Assembly: GCA_013368325.1 (NCBI GenBank)
Contig: JAACJK010000163.1
Location: 1 to 64,000, forward strand
Direction of reading: 5' to 3'
DNA: 64,000 nucleotides
From: Ephemerocybe angulata
Lineage: Eukaryota > Basidiomycota > Agaricomycetes > Agaricales > Psathyrellaceae
Shown piece after piece: positions 43,877-55,821 of the stretch. The notes below the pieces were generated by a model that saw only the letters and a program-made list of their open reading frames with translations, had not been told where the DNA came from and did not search any database. A program made the translations under genes and the position numbers. The first letter of the stretch is position 1. The number at the start of each line of letters is the position of its first letter.

Positions 43877-45188
43877 GTTGTCGTCATGTAATTTTACGCT
43901 ATCTCACCATTCTTGTTGTATATTGATGTCCGGGTTCTAATGTATGTTATTTCTACTATGTACATATGTATCTTCAATCCCACCTTCGTTACTTCTCGTC
44001 TGTCCTTGCGCAAATCCAGCGCGAATCACTGGGACTCGGAGGCACTCTGCAAACCACCCAGTCGTGAGGTGGGTATCCAACGGGACTTGTATGTCAATCT
44101 TACCTCAGTTTTCTAAGGGGCCGGAGTGGCAAATCCGAGGCACAGCGGCAAGCCGCTGAGCTGATCCGCTAGGACTACATAGCGTATGGAGCAATCAGGT
44201 GCCTTTGTAATCACCTTTCTGGCACATGTAAGTAGATCCGGGATCTTCAGTGACCCGGCCGAAGAGGAACCCCGAGTCCTATGTAGGCCGAGACGCGGAA
44301 ACGGCGAGTCGCAAGTTGAATCGTCTGAAAAGGCGTTATTATGCATATTAGATAGCACAAATATACGGTTGAAAATATCGCCCTGAGTAGATCCTCGAAA
44401 GGAAATCGAAGAGCAATCTGCCTCCCTTGGTATCACGGTGGAACGGTGTCTGGCGGTTGGCTTTACTGAGAAACCGGGGTTGACCAACAAGGGAAAGCAT
44501 CCTTCAGCACCTCAGATCCCCTGGTCTTCACGACTCCGTTACCCAGCTGCCAAGAACTTTCATTTGCATCTCAAAAAACTCTGGATACACTAGCGCTAAA
44601 ACAGCGCCTATCAAGGCGTTCGTTTCAAGGAGCCAAAACTCACAGTGGAATACTGTAATTGGACTGGGTGATCACAGGAACGAAGTTACATGTACAGAGG
44701 GTGAAATACAATATAGTATAGCCTACCATGGTTCTTCCAAGCTGCATGAATGACCAGAACCATCGTCTCTAGTTCAGCAGGAATTCCCCATGGAATATCT
44801 TGAACGGTGTGAAACTCAACAGGCGGACCACCCCCCATTTCGCAAAGTATTGTCTTTGCATATTCTGCGTATTGACGACCCCTCCTGCTTGTCGACACCG
44901 GCCTTAGCAGATAGCGGACCCATCCGTATGTGGAGAACGGGAGGTATGTGGAGAACGGGAGAACGTGTGAATCACAGAGAGCGACTCAGAGGGGTAGGAT
45001 ACTAGGATAAGGTAGGATACCTTAGGAAGCAAATTTGCCCATATGGGCTGATCCACGGCCACGCCCATTTGGAAAATGAGGCCATTGCCTATGTGACCCC
45101 AAATTGGGTCAACAACATTTGTGTTTTGATGGTCCCACTTTGGCCCCATTTGGACAACAATGATGGTGTAACTTGGCTCCCAATTTGA
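43877..45188. other. Intergenic region, no gene supported
   Basis: Scattered short frames on both strands lack starts, splice pattern or domains. A small tandem pair of TATGTGGAGAACGGGAG occurs at about 44,926-44,960. It separates the small membrane protein gene from the 3' end of the MULE-like gene. Confidence 0.4.
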
Positions 45189-48100
45189 TCATAGCTGATG
45201 CGCATACCTGCTACCACACCTGCGTGCGCGCGACTCTTCTGTTCGAAGGTGATAGCTAGGAAGTACACCATACGACAGACCTATGTCGGCGGTTCTTTCC
45301 TTCCTCACGTCGAACCTGAGTCCTCGAATATACCCACCCACAAGGCTGCACCCTGTTCCCTCTTGGTTCACGTCAGCATGGCCCGACTCCGATACATTGG
45401 TGGTACGTTCGCCTCGGTCCCAGATTGGCTTTGGAATAAAGCTCTTCTCCCAGCACATTGCGGGAAATGCGAACTTGCTATCTTCCTTGTCTGTTACCCA
45501 GTCTAGAAAGATGTAATTCGTGTCTCAATGTGAGCTCACAGTCAGCCGAGATATTACATTGCACTTACTATTTGCTTTTAGCCCACCCTCTGCGCGAATT
45601 TCGGCAACGGTCTGATCCCAACGGGGATTGACAGCGCAAACTAAGCTTCTCATCTTGGACTTCACTTCCTTCGTTGTGCCCGTCTTTTCGATATTGCGGG
45701 ATAAATGGATAGTGCATAGTCGTAGAATGCGCTTCAAATGGTCGTATTCGGTGAGGTCTTGAATTGTTCTGTGCGCTTCGTGGAGATCTGGTTTAACCGG
45801 CATCGATCTTGCGACCGTCTGCAGGTGCATACCCAGGCCTAACATGGCTAAGGTACGAGGTCCAAATAAATACAATTCCAATTACACACCTTTGGCTTGT
45901 CCCCGGTGCTGATCAACGCTGACAAGGCAGATCCCTGGAAAATCGCTGAGTGTCTTCGCGTGAATGTGCCGCCATCTGAGTTCCTCTCCTGTGTCAATCT
46001 TGACAATTTCAGAAATCTTCGAAAATATGAGCTGGTGCATCGCTGCCGATTCCTCTGTCACAAATATCCGGGAAAGTATGCGAGCTAGGATATCCCATAG
46101 GGCATCAGTAAATGAAGAGGTAAGGCGTGCAATATTACAACGTACTCATTCTGCTTGTGGGATTTGTATCGTCCATCACAGTCAATTCAAATTCAAGGTA
46201 GCCAGTAACTCGTTTGAATGCAATGTCGGTCTGGATATACGTCGCATGAAGCAGCGCTCGACTGCTTTCAGGCGTCATGCAGACGCAGATCCGCTGGGGT
46301 GATGATTTGATAGAAACCTCTGCCATGTAGCGAATGTACGGGGTGGTTTCACTGTTTGTATCTTGCTGATACTTGATCCAGAGGAGCCCTGCTTCAAAGT
46401 TAGGTTCAGCGTGAAGCAGAAAATCTTTTATTCGCACCATCCCAGTCTGTTCCATTCGGAAAGGCCTCTTTAACGACTTGGTCAATCCAGTTCCGGATAT
46501 GGTCTTGGTTGGTGAGGGATGGGTGTAGATCTAGGAGCGATGCTGTCGGGTTGTCGGGAAATCTCTCACGAAGGAAAGCAAGAACGACCGGATGACGATT
46601 GAATCGTCGCGTAGTAAGATCAAAGATATCATCGGACATGCTGCGAAGTAGTCCAAGAATTATGTCGACAATCTGGGGCGGGGTCCGTGAAAGCCCTGGG
46701 ATGGCATGAGTGTGCTCTCCAGTTGAGAGTACTAGAAGTCGCGGACAGTTTGGCCTCTGCGATATAACAGGTCTGTAGACCTGATATTTAACATCGCAAC
46801 TGACCCGAATCATCGCAGCTTTGACCAGTCGTCCCTGAGAGTTACGATGCGGAAAGGCTGGTGTATCAAGTCAGTCACGCATTGAGAAGTGACAAAATGG
46901 ACAACTAACGGCAATGTACGCGGACACTTGAGCAGTTCATTGTAAAGGTGCACGGAGCAAGGGGACCCAAGTTGTGAAATATGGCCAGTCGCTCCTCGAT
47001 GTCCTTAAGTGCGGCGTGGTCGTTATTGAATAATGCACGGAGGTAGTCCAGGTCGTATAGCTCATCGCTAACACTGGCATCAAAGAGGTGGGTGCGATCG
47101 TGACTATAGCTGTGATATTCGCAGCTATAGTGCGACCACAGAGAATTAGCGCTGAAGATCATAAGAGGTTCTCAATATACTTACCGGACATGTGGCTTTG
47201 AGCCCGCACAGAGTAACAGCCTGCCGTCGCACAACGGCTTACAAGAATGTCCCCGCCTCGCCTCTTCTAGCTGTGCGCACCAGCTATCGTACAATTGCTT
47301 CTCTTCCCCGTGTCGGATGGTTGGAGGCCCAGGCGCTGCCCTACAGCCAGATATCATCAACGAAAAAAAGTACACCAGAGTTTTCTGTTGGATTTTTGCA
47401 TTGAAATCCCACTCGCCGGACTCTGTTCCAAAGTCAAATGTTGCTAGCTTTCTTTCCTCACGGCGCTGTGTGGCAAGAGCCTCACGCGAGGCCATGGTAT
47501 GAGGTGCAGTTCGAAGCGCTGCATCAGTGAACGAGCACGCTTTAATCCCTTGACCTAGTAAGGGTAAATGCACCAGTCAGATCATACATATACCAAAGGA
47601 CTTACATGTTTCAAATGATGACTGACAGTCCACCATCTCGTTTGCCTCGTTGGTGAGTAAAGCAATCTGTTGGACCGTGTTCTTAGGGAATCCGCGCTTG
47701 GGGTCTCCAACCGAGTATGCAAACCCCCTCACGGGGTTATCCCAATTCTCGCAAGAATCGGGATCCATTTCAAATAGATGTCCAGTCCCGTTGCCCAGCG
47801 AGGTCTCTGGATACTCCAAGTGCGGAGTATAGTCCAATGGGTACCGATATAGATGAGCCAGAGACGTCTTACGAGTAATCTTCATCACGCCGGATTCGTA
47901 AGTGCGATGCTTGCTAACCAGTAAGTCATCAAGGCGAGCGCTAGATGAGCGAGAGGTAGAGCGAGAGGTAGACGGCGATGGTGAGAGGGAGTCATTTGAT
48001 CGAGCAGAATCACGCCTAGGAGTCGCCGGTGAAGCACAGGATGTCAAGTTCCTGCCAGGTAGAGATGGCGCCTGAAGCTCGGAGGTGCACCATTCCAGCA

Positions 48101-48296
48101 CAGTATCGAGGGAGCTGCTAACATCAAGGGGAATATTCAAACTTGCTGAACCAGTTTCCAGTGCAGTGATGACCGATTTGAGACGCTTCAAGCGAGACAA
48201 GGTATCCTCGGAAGCGGCACAGGGTGCCACCACTATCTGAGGAGTGGCAATGGGAGGAGGGGTGGAAGGCGAGTGGAGCATTGATACGCTACACAT
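45189..48296 (-). CDS. MULE-like transposase-family protein
   Basis: Nine or so exons from ATG 48,296 (MCSVSMLHSPST) to TGA near 45,189. The N-terminus is Ser-rich. A zinc-finger-like region ends in LSTGEHTHAIPG (a C..C..HxH pattern as in WRKY/GCM1/FLYWCH-type fingers of MULE proteins). The DDE-like core includes YIQTDIAFKRVTGYLEFEL (Asp), GICLVSVDQHRGK (Asp), ILRLCTIHLSRNI, and TTNVSESGHADVNQEG (Glu), followed by LVGGYIRGLRFD. I have seen the same block order in multicopy Agaricomycete proteins. Exons 1-5 join in phase by my count; the junction at about 45,850-45,890 is ambiguous. It may be a live transposase or a domesticated copy. No terminal repeats were detected. Confidence 0.6.
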
Positions 48297-50402
48297 CGAG
48301 GTTTCGCTTGAATTTTTATAGGAAAATGAAAATCTAGTGGCACAGAGAGTGTAGCAACCTCTTGGTCCAGCTCAACCGGTGCAATGGCAACCGGCATGGC
48401 CATTTACGTGTGTATAAGCCCTCTCAGCTTACCTAGTAGACCATGAAATGCGCCACTTTGACCTTCCTTTGGGTAAAATGGGGATGACTTATCAGAAACG
48501 CGGCCACTCATTAGCCTACGTGACTTTCAGGACGCGACGCGATGGGCGCCTATTCACGATGGGAGCACCACAGCCACATGATGCAACACCTGACGCGGAT
48601 TACGTGCCACGCCCTGTCCCTTAGCAGATAGGTAAATTTTTAAGCACTTTCAGAGTACATACCCCCCGCCGCCTCCCTTCAGGTGTAATCTCAATATCAC
48701 ATCTTTCCAGGCCCCTTTGTAATTCAGGCCAAGGTGTATCCCACAGGTATAATGGTGGGGACTTATGCATGTCTACCACCACTGCGCTCAAACACTTGCA
48801 CAAAACACAGTCATGTTTGGATACATACATACATGCCTGTATCTAAGCTCCCATTACTCTCTCTCGTTGCTCTCTCACCCCCCTCCCGAGTCCCTCGCTC
48901 CCACCTCCGGCCGGGCCAGAACTAACCCAACCGTAGGGCTCGGCGGGAGGCGGGGCGTTTGACTTCCATACACTCACCGAGCGGCCGTTTCATCTTCATC
49001 ACTGCTGATGTGACCGTGACGGACGTTTTATTCCAAATCGAATATTACCGATCGTACCCGTCCTCTCCGCTATTGCGTACTTTACGAATAAACCCCATGT
49101 CAAATGATATGCAGCGCAGCACTGTCCTCCATGGGTTGTTTTTCAGTTGGTCAGGGAATATATTTTCTCCATTACTACAATACCCGACTTCCTGGAGCTG
49201 CGGCGGGAAAAACAGGAACCTCGCGGAAAATACACGGGCGCTTGATGGGCGCTACTAGTAAGGTCTTGAGGGCTCAAGCATAAGCATAAGGTCGAGCAGC
49301 CTATATTTGTCTAGAGCCTTAGTCTGCATTCAGTCTATAGCCATAAATTTAACGAGCCGTTGCTGGCGTAAGCCGGAGTATGAGCGAAGACATGCATAGT
49401 TTGTGCATGGTAGTATGCGACTGCAATTCTACTCTCGTCGTGCGGGCAATGCCTCAGCTTATGGGAAGGTGAATAGTCCTAAATGAGATTATTGTGGCCT
49501 CACAGATACTGACTATCACCCAAATTTCGATCACCTGTATATTGGGCGCAGCGCCAACCCCCGAGAGGTAAGTACGAGGAGGAGAACTGATGGGAGTCAC
49601 GTGAAAGCACGCCATCCCATGTCGCGAGCACGCAATGGCTGAGTTTGAACGCGAAGATATATAGCGCGTTGAGCAGCAGATAACGCTTTCTTTTGCCTTT
49701 CATCCCGGTCCCAGGTCTTCTCTGCGTCCTACCAACGTGCAATCCCTCAAAACGCGATTTATCTCGACATATTCCCGTACTCCCGACAGATACCGAGGTC
49801 CGGACACCTCAAGGAGCGTGGATGTGGCTGGTATATTCCAGGATCCAACACTGTCTCGCTGCAAACTCGGTCGCTCGTTTCTTCTTGGACTCTCCCCACT
49901 GTCCCCAGCCTTCAACAACCACTACTGTCTTGGCATTGCATGTCTGCACGTGAACCCTGTGCCTGAAGGCCCGTTCGAGTCGCGCCGTTGGGGACCCGGC
50001 TTATTTTCTAGTAGCCCATGGAGTCGGGGTCCCTCCTCGTGCATCGTCGTTCGGATCCTCCCGCTACCTCCTGACGTTTATCCTTGCATTGTGCTGGTCA
50101 TCATCTTCCCTGTTCGGTGTCATCTGTCTCGCTTGCTCTTGGGCCAATGCTCCGATTATCTCCTATTGGAGGATGAAGCGTGTCGATTAACTTGGTTCTG
50201 TGTCCACGGGCTCCGGCTTCGTCCCCACAATTCTGTTATCCTGGCCAAGAGGGCCAATCATGCGACTTCACGTGGTGCAAATGCACTTATCTGTGCCCCA
50301 ATGGATTGACCTGCTTTCGGGGTCCCGACGGGATGTAGCGAATTGTAGAGTTGAGGTAGTGTCCCTGCATCTTCTGTACGTATCAGGGCGACGCAAAATC
50401 AT
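48297..50402. other. 2.1 kb intergenic region
   Basis: Upstream of the MULE-like gene and of the EgtB-type gene. A TATATAG at about 49,655 may mark another promoter, and an open frame at 49,737-50,309 has no domain. No tRNA, rRNA or repeat array was recognised. I checked for an upstream EgtD methyltransferase domain and found none. Confidence 0.4.
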
Positions 50403-50409
50403 TATAAAA
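50403..50409 (+). promoter_or_regulatory. TATA box of the EgtB-type gene
   Basis: TATAAAA lies 85 bp before the ATG at 50,488, followed by a CT-rich leader. Confidence 0.6.
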
Positions 50410-50487
50410 GCTGCATTTTGAACCACTTTCATCCTCACTCTCCAGAGAGATTTCAATCTTCGTGAATATCCCTATCACGACCTCTCC

Positions 50488-52751
50488 ATGCCATCCTCTT
50501 CCAGCTCGAGTTCGAGCTCGCTTGCTTCTCGCTCCACGACCCCATCGTCTGAAGCCTCATCCTTCGCGCAGAGCGCACCCCTCCACCCTGGGACGTATGT
50601 TCGACTGACCTCGAGCACCTTCGATCCGCATACCCTCACACTCCTGTTCAGCAAACATGCTGAAACAGGCTCGTTGGGCGTTGTCGTTGAGGAGAGCAAC
50701 TCTGTCGTAAGGACCAGCGAAAACACCTCATGCTGGTCGAGCGCTGCATACGACACTATCACCTACAGCGTATCTTCCAATTTCAACCCTGTATTCGACA
50801 CGGTTAGCCCTCCTCCGTCTTTCTGCTGCTGCCCCAGTCCTTTATACTCTTCTTTGCAGTCCATCCCATATATCTCCACGACCCATATCCATGCCGTCCA
50901 CCTCGCCACTATCGCTTCAGCCGGCCTCCGACCCATATTCTCCTCGCCGTTGAGCGCCACCCAAACCCTCTACATCCTCGAACGCCCATCCTTTGTCTTC
51001 CCGCTCCTCTCATCGCAGTCCGCCTTCACACCTCAACGCCATTCCGCATGTCGTCCGAAAGGCAACATCCCCACCCCCGACGAGTGGCGGAACATGTGGA
51101 AGGCATGGGACCTCGTCACGCTGCGGATGATCCCTGAAGAGATGCTGCACCAGAAACCTATCGACTTGAGGCACAAGTGTCTCTTTTATATTGGCCATAT
51201 TCCGACCTTTTTGGATATGTTGTTGTCCAAATCGATTGGCGGTAACCCGTCTGAGCCAGCGCACTTTTGGAATATCTTTGAGGTGTGCCTTCCTTCAATA
51301 TTCCTCTTCATTTCTCCTAACGCGTGCGTATGCTCACTAGCGAGGTATCGATCCCCATGTCGACGACCCTACCCACTGTCATGTAAGGCTCTCCAACTCA
51401 ACCTATCTCATGACTACTTCTGACGGTTCTCCTTCGCTAGAACCACTCCGAGGTTCCAGACAAGGACGAAGACTGGCCAAGCCTCGACTCCATCCTAAGC
51501 TTCCGCGACAGAGTCCGCCAACGCCTCCTCAACCTCTACGCCGAGCTCGAATCTGGCAAGCGTGTCCTCACAAGGAACATCGCGCGCACCCTGGTAATGA
51601 CGCTTGAGCACGAAGGGTTCCACGTTGAGGTCAGTAATATCTGCCAACTGCTTTCCAGGAGACTAATTTCGCACTTCAAATACCCCTAGACCCTCTTGTA
51701 CATGCTCATACAGCGGGCGGGGACAGGCACACTCCCTCCCCCAGGATTCCAAACGCCCGAATGGTCGATGCTTTCTGAACAGTGGCGCCACACCCCTCCA
51801 CCGTCGACCGCGTTCGCCAGCCTCGGCCCTAACACACTAACCTTGGGACATGACGACTCCGAGGCCGACGATGGCGATGCGGCGTTTAATAACCTAGACG
51901 ATATCACTAACCGCACATATGGATGGGACAACGAGAGCCCCGCGCGCGTCGTTGAAGTGGGCGCCTTCAAAGCTGAATGGAGGCCAATCTCCAATGTCGA
52001 GTACATGGATTTCTGGAGGGCGAGTGATGAGCGGGAGATGCCCAAGAGCTGGGTTGAGGAGTCTGGTGAGATCAAGGTCGGTTCTCCCGGATCTCCAATT
52101 TCCACTCGATCGTGAGCTGAATTGATATCTTCAGGTTCGAACCCTTTACGGCCCTGTGCCAATGTGCATCGCGGGTGCCTGGCCTGTCCTCGCTTCTTAC
52201 GACGAACTGAAGGCATTCGCCCAATTCAAAGGTGGTCGTCTACCCACGGAACATGAACTGCGCCTTTTCTTGGATACCTATGATGTCGGCCACGAGGGAG
52301 GGGCGAATGTTGGCTTCAGGAATTGGCATCCTGTCCCGTCAGTATCTGAAACCCACTTACACATCTAATTCTCGTCTGACAGTCTCCCCTCCCATCCATA
52401 TAGATCTACTATGGGAATTGAGTCATACGGTGGCAAGGGCACTAACGGAGGTGTCTGGGAGTGGACATCAACTAAGTTCGATACCCACGAAGGGCTCGTA
52501 CCCACCAACTTGTTCACTGGGTACGTCTTGCTTATTGCCAACCATCCTGCCATGTAGTCACTCCTAACCTCACTCTCTCATCCAGGTATTCGACTGACTT
52601 CTTCGACACAAAGCACCACGTTGTCCTTGGCGCTTCTTATGCGACCATCCCTCGCCTGACACGGAAGACCGTCAGGAACTTTTACCAGCACAACTATCCG
52701 TATCCATGGGTTAGCGCTCGAGTCGTGTACGACGTGCCTGCTACTGCCTGA
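50488..52751 (+). CDS. Egt1/EgtB-type sulfoxide synthase-like protein without methyltransferase domain
   Basis: Eight exons (50,488-50,802; 50,860-51,282; 51,341-51,382; 51,441-51,629; 51,690-52,076; 52,135-52,337; 52,404-52,520; 52,586-52,751) sum to 614 codons. A Ser-rich N-terminus leads to a DinB-like domain (EWRNMWKAWDLVTLRMIPEE, LRHKCLFYIGHIPTFLDM, ERGIDPHVDDPTHCH). The iron-binding motif HX3HXE is seen at about residues 317-323 (LEHEGFHVE). The C-terminal formylglycine-generating-enzyme-like fold follows (RLPTEHELRLFLD, GGVWEWTSTKFD, SARVVYDV). EgtB enzymes join hergercynine and cysteine in ergothioneine synthesis. Canonical fungal Egt1 also carries an N-terminal histidine methyltransferase; none fits upstream, so this is a paralog or a split version. 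The first exon and the segment ending LYILERPSFVFPLL resemble the linker that follows that domain. Confidence 0.8.
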
Positions 52752-52890
52752 AGGCGCTTGCCAGTCACGATCGTCTATTTGGGTATAGAGTACTACAGCT
52801 CCCTGTTTCCTAGTAGCACGCAGCATACTGTAGCTGCGTTGTATAATTAGTGTAAACCATAATCTAAGCTTTAAGTGCGAACCATGTCAT

Positions 52891-54023
52891 TTAAGATGTG
52901 TCCAGTAGGAACCTCCATAAACCAAACATGAAGTTGACCAGGAATCCAACAACGAGACCCATCTGCATACGCCGCCTGAATCGCTCATTTAGCCTAAGTG
53001 CTTCAGGGGTGGAGTGTAGAACTCACGAGAATATGACGTTAGGCACAGGCTCGACCTCTGTTCCATCGTCCCAGAAGACTGCGGGTTTCTGCGACCGCAT
53101 GAAGTAGAAGGGTATAAGCGGGAAGAAGAAGCCCATCAAGATTCCTTGTAGGATGGTAGAGTTGGAGGAGTTGGAGGACTGTGAGAGGGACGCTGAGCCA
53201 ACGTTGTCGATGGAATCAATCCATTGCTCCTCAAGAGCACGAGCATGTTCGTCGTCTGTGACGGAGGTGAGGGAGTTGCAAAGCGAATGGTAATGACTGC
53301 TTACACTCTTCTTCCGTTTCGAAGTTGACGTCGAGGTAGTTCGCGGAGGACTGGCTATGAAACTGTCTTCGGAAGTTGGCGATATCCTCTTCAGAGAACC
53401 CAACGGACGATAACCGGTCAAAGCCTCTCAAAGGTTGTAGTTGCGTTTGCTTTCAAGCATAACGCTGATTAGCCCCAGTCATATCATGAGTCACAGCTAC
53501 CGGTGCATACCTCTCTGCTCTCCTCAGTCTCCTCCTCCTCCCCAGGATCCAAAGTAGGGCCCACAGAACAATGTATCCAAGTAGTTGCCGAGGGCGGCTT
53601 CGCGCCATCCTCGCTCAGCATAGACGCCCTCTGTTGCTTCTCCTCCAGCGCCGCTAGCCATGAATACAAGAGCGTCCCGTCGGTAAGTAGACGTCCCAAA
53701 TGAATTAGCCGTATTCGCCGGTCCTTCAGCTCTGGTCGAACCTCTCGTATCTACGGTCGCCCCTACCCATCAGCACAAATCCACAAGCCAGAGTGAGAGA
53801 CGCGTACATTCCGCTTTATATCACGGACAGTGTCCTGCTTCCCCACAGACACAGTCAAGTCCGGTGCGCCCTCCGCAAAGCGCATGACCAGCTCGCGCGT
53901 CTCTGGCTCAGAACCTTGACTGGGTAGCGTCGCGCTGGAAGGCCCTGCCTGGTTCAGGAGCGGCTCTGCCTCTGGGTCGACCTCGACTGCCCTCTGCTTC
54001 CCCTTGGCCTTGTCGCTGAGCAT
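52891..54023 (-). CDS. dsc3: DSC E3 ubiquitin ligase complex subunit 3
   Basis: Five exons sum to 305 codons from ATG 54,023 (MLSDKAKGKQRAVEV). The N-terminal part is a ubiquitin-like domain (ELVMRFAEGAPDLTVSVGKQ, then RIRLIHLGRLLTDGTLL). The C-terminal DUF2407-type region has SSVGFSEEDIANFRRQFH and HARALEEQWIDS, ending in two transmembrane helices (ILQGILMGFFFPLIPFYF and MGLVVGFLVNFMFGLWRF). In fission yeast the Dsc complex of the Golgi cleaves the SREBP homolog under low oxygen; here the role is inferred from homology. It converges with the EgtB-type gene, the stop codons being 139 bp apart, and is followed on the same strand by carbonic anhydrase upstream. Confidence 0.85.
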
Positions 54024-54244
54024 GAGTCCGGTATACTGTGAACTGCTGTGTATGGAGGTACGGGTGAATGAATGCCAGTGAATGCCGCCCCGCCGCCACC
54101 TGCCCTGGAAGCGGCTTAGCGGCGTGACTAAGCATGCTAAGTCCGTATGTAGATAGGGGCCGTTGCTCGACTGACATGATATCATTAAGCTAGGACTTAG
54201 CGCTCGTTACATGGTAGGTATACTGGGACTGCAATTTGAGAGGA

Positions 54245-55464
54245 TTAGTCGTGGATGTACTTTGGCTTGCTCAGGATCTTGCCCTTGTTGAACGAGGCCT
54301 TCCGCGTGTGCAGGTTCTTGGCAGCTGCGGCAGCAGTGAAGGGGACGGAAGGGATGGGCTTTCCGGGAGGCCCGAAAGAGACTTTGAGGTCGACAACTGT
54401 CCCAGTGGTTTCGTCGAACACAAACCCATGGATGTAGACTTCGTGCTGCGTCTCCTTCGCATTTGTTTTGGCGCCCAGTTGGTATCCCTATAGTAGTGTT
54501 AGCGCTGCCAGAATACGGTGAGAGAGTGGCCGGTGTAGGTTACCTTGGCGAGAATCGAGTCCTCCCTGAGCGCCTTGACGGTCTGCTTCACATTTTCCTC
54601 GACGAACGCACGGTATCCTTCGTCATCGTTACTGGGAGGATCCGTGATACCCTTCGGCAAGCCTCGTCGAGGCATCCGCGAGTCCCTAAACTTGACGACT
54701 TCCGCTCTAAACCCCAACAACTCCTTCAGCGCCGTGGATTCAAAAGTGGGGCTGATACAACACACCTGCGCTCTCTCTTGTAAAAGTTCGCGATAGGCGC
54801 AATCCATTCGGATATAGAACTGCGCTTCTTCGAGCCTGTTATCGCACGGGAGACGCCTTTGCAACCGTAGTGCCCGAGGACGATGATGTGCTGCACGCCG
54901 AGGTCCTCGATGGCGTAGGTAATAGCTGCGTCCCTGCGAAGTCGGTCAATTTCCCCGGCCCATTCCCCTACGAAGGTGGACGTACGTGCTGACATCCTTC
55001 TTAGAGTACTGGTTCCCAATATTGTTCTGCGTGATGATAGAGCCAACGGGTGCTTGGAATATGGACGCCGGGGTTAACCTGCGGAGCACATAGCCTCAAC
55101 CTCAGTCCAAACACCAGAGGACACGAAAGCGTCGTACCGGTTGTCCGTGCACCCTAGGAACATGAAGGATGGAGCTTCACAGCGCCAACAGTCAGTCCAA
55201 AGCAAGTTAATTGAGGCCTAAGCAACACTCACGTTCCTCCACCAACCGCTTAACCACAGACCTCTTCCCCGCCGTATTCCTAAACCTCTTATTCCCATCA
55301 TACAAGCTACCCAGCGTATTAAACCCAGTTACCGAGCCAGTCGTGTTGTTCTGCACTGGAGAAGCAGCAGCGTTCGTTGTAGTGGCAGCCAGCCCGAGCT
55401 CGAAGCACACCAAGACGACAATTAGCAGTCGGAGAAGCGATCCAGAAGATGTGAACGTGAACAT
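54245..55464 (-). CDS. Beta-class carbonic anhydrase, probably secreted or ER-targeted
   Basis: Six or seven exons from ATG 55,464 to TAA 54,245-54,247. The zinc-ligand motifs are present: LGCTDNR (Cys and Asp-Arg dyad) and LGHYGCKG (His and Cys). Other hallmarks are ASIFQAPVGSIITQNNIGNQ, DAAITYAIEDLGVQHIIV and the C-terminal VYIHGFVFDE with VSFGPPGKPIP. The first about 26 residues (LLRLLIVVLVCFELGLAA) look like a signal peptide, unusual for the main cytosolic fungal enzyme, so the protein may act outside the cytosol. It catalyses CO2 hydration. It lies between Dsc3 and the Spt21-like gene on the same strand. Confidence 0.85.
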
Positions 55465-55821
55465 GTTGAATGGTTGTTGTGAGTGACCGAGGGTCTTCGT
55501 TAGTTATCGTAGTGGCACCAGGCCTAGGACGACCAGCGTCTTGCGATGTGAGGGTTGAGACGAAGTCTGGAGAACGGAACAGAGTTCCTGGCGGCGAGAG
55601 AGTGCATTTGATGGCATGATCCCAGGGGGCGGCTGTGTTAGGCACTCAGTCCATTCCGCAGATGGCAGAGAAAGCCGACAAACGCGATGCATACATGATA
55701 TATTCATAAACATAAATCGTGACGAACAGCTTGCAAAATATATAACAAAACAACAACAGCAGTAAGCAGTAACACGAAAGCTACAGAGTCCAAAAGCCTT
55801 GAATGTCGATTGAATTTCGTA

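Noticed and set aside
49737..50309. 190-residue open frame upstream of the EgtB-type gene
   Set aside because: No domain, Cys/Pro/Arg-rich random-looking composition, and it does not splice into the EgtB-type gene.
48300..50480. Possible EgtD methyltransferase exons ahead of the EgtB-type gene
   Set aside because: No methyltransferase motif in any plus-strand frame, and a TATA box lies just before the chosen ATG.
52130..52145. GGTTCGAACCC resembling a tRNA B box
   Set aside because: It lies at an exon start of the EgtB-type gene and has no acceptor stem, anticodon arm or A box around it.
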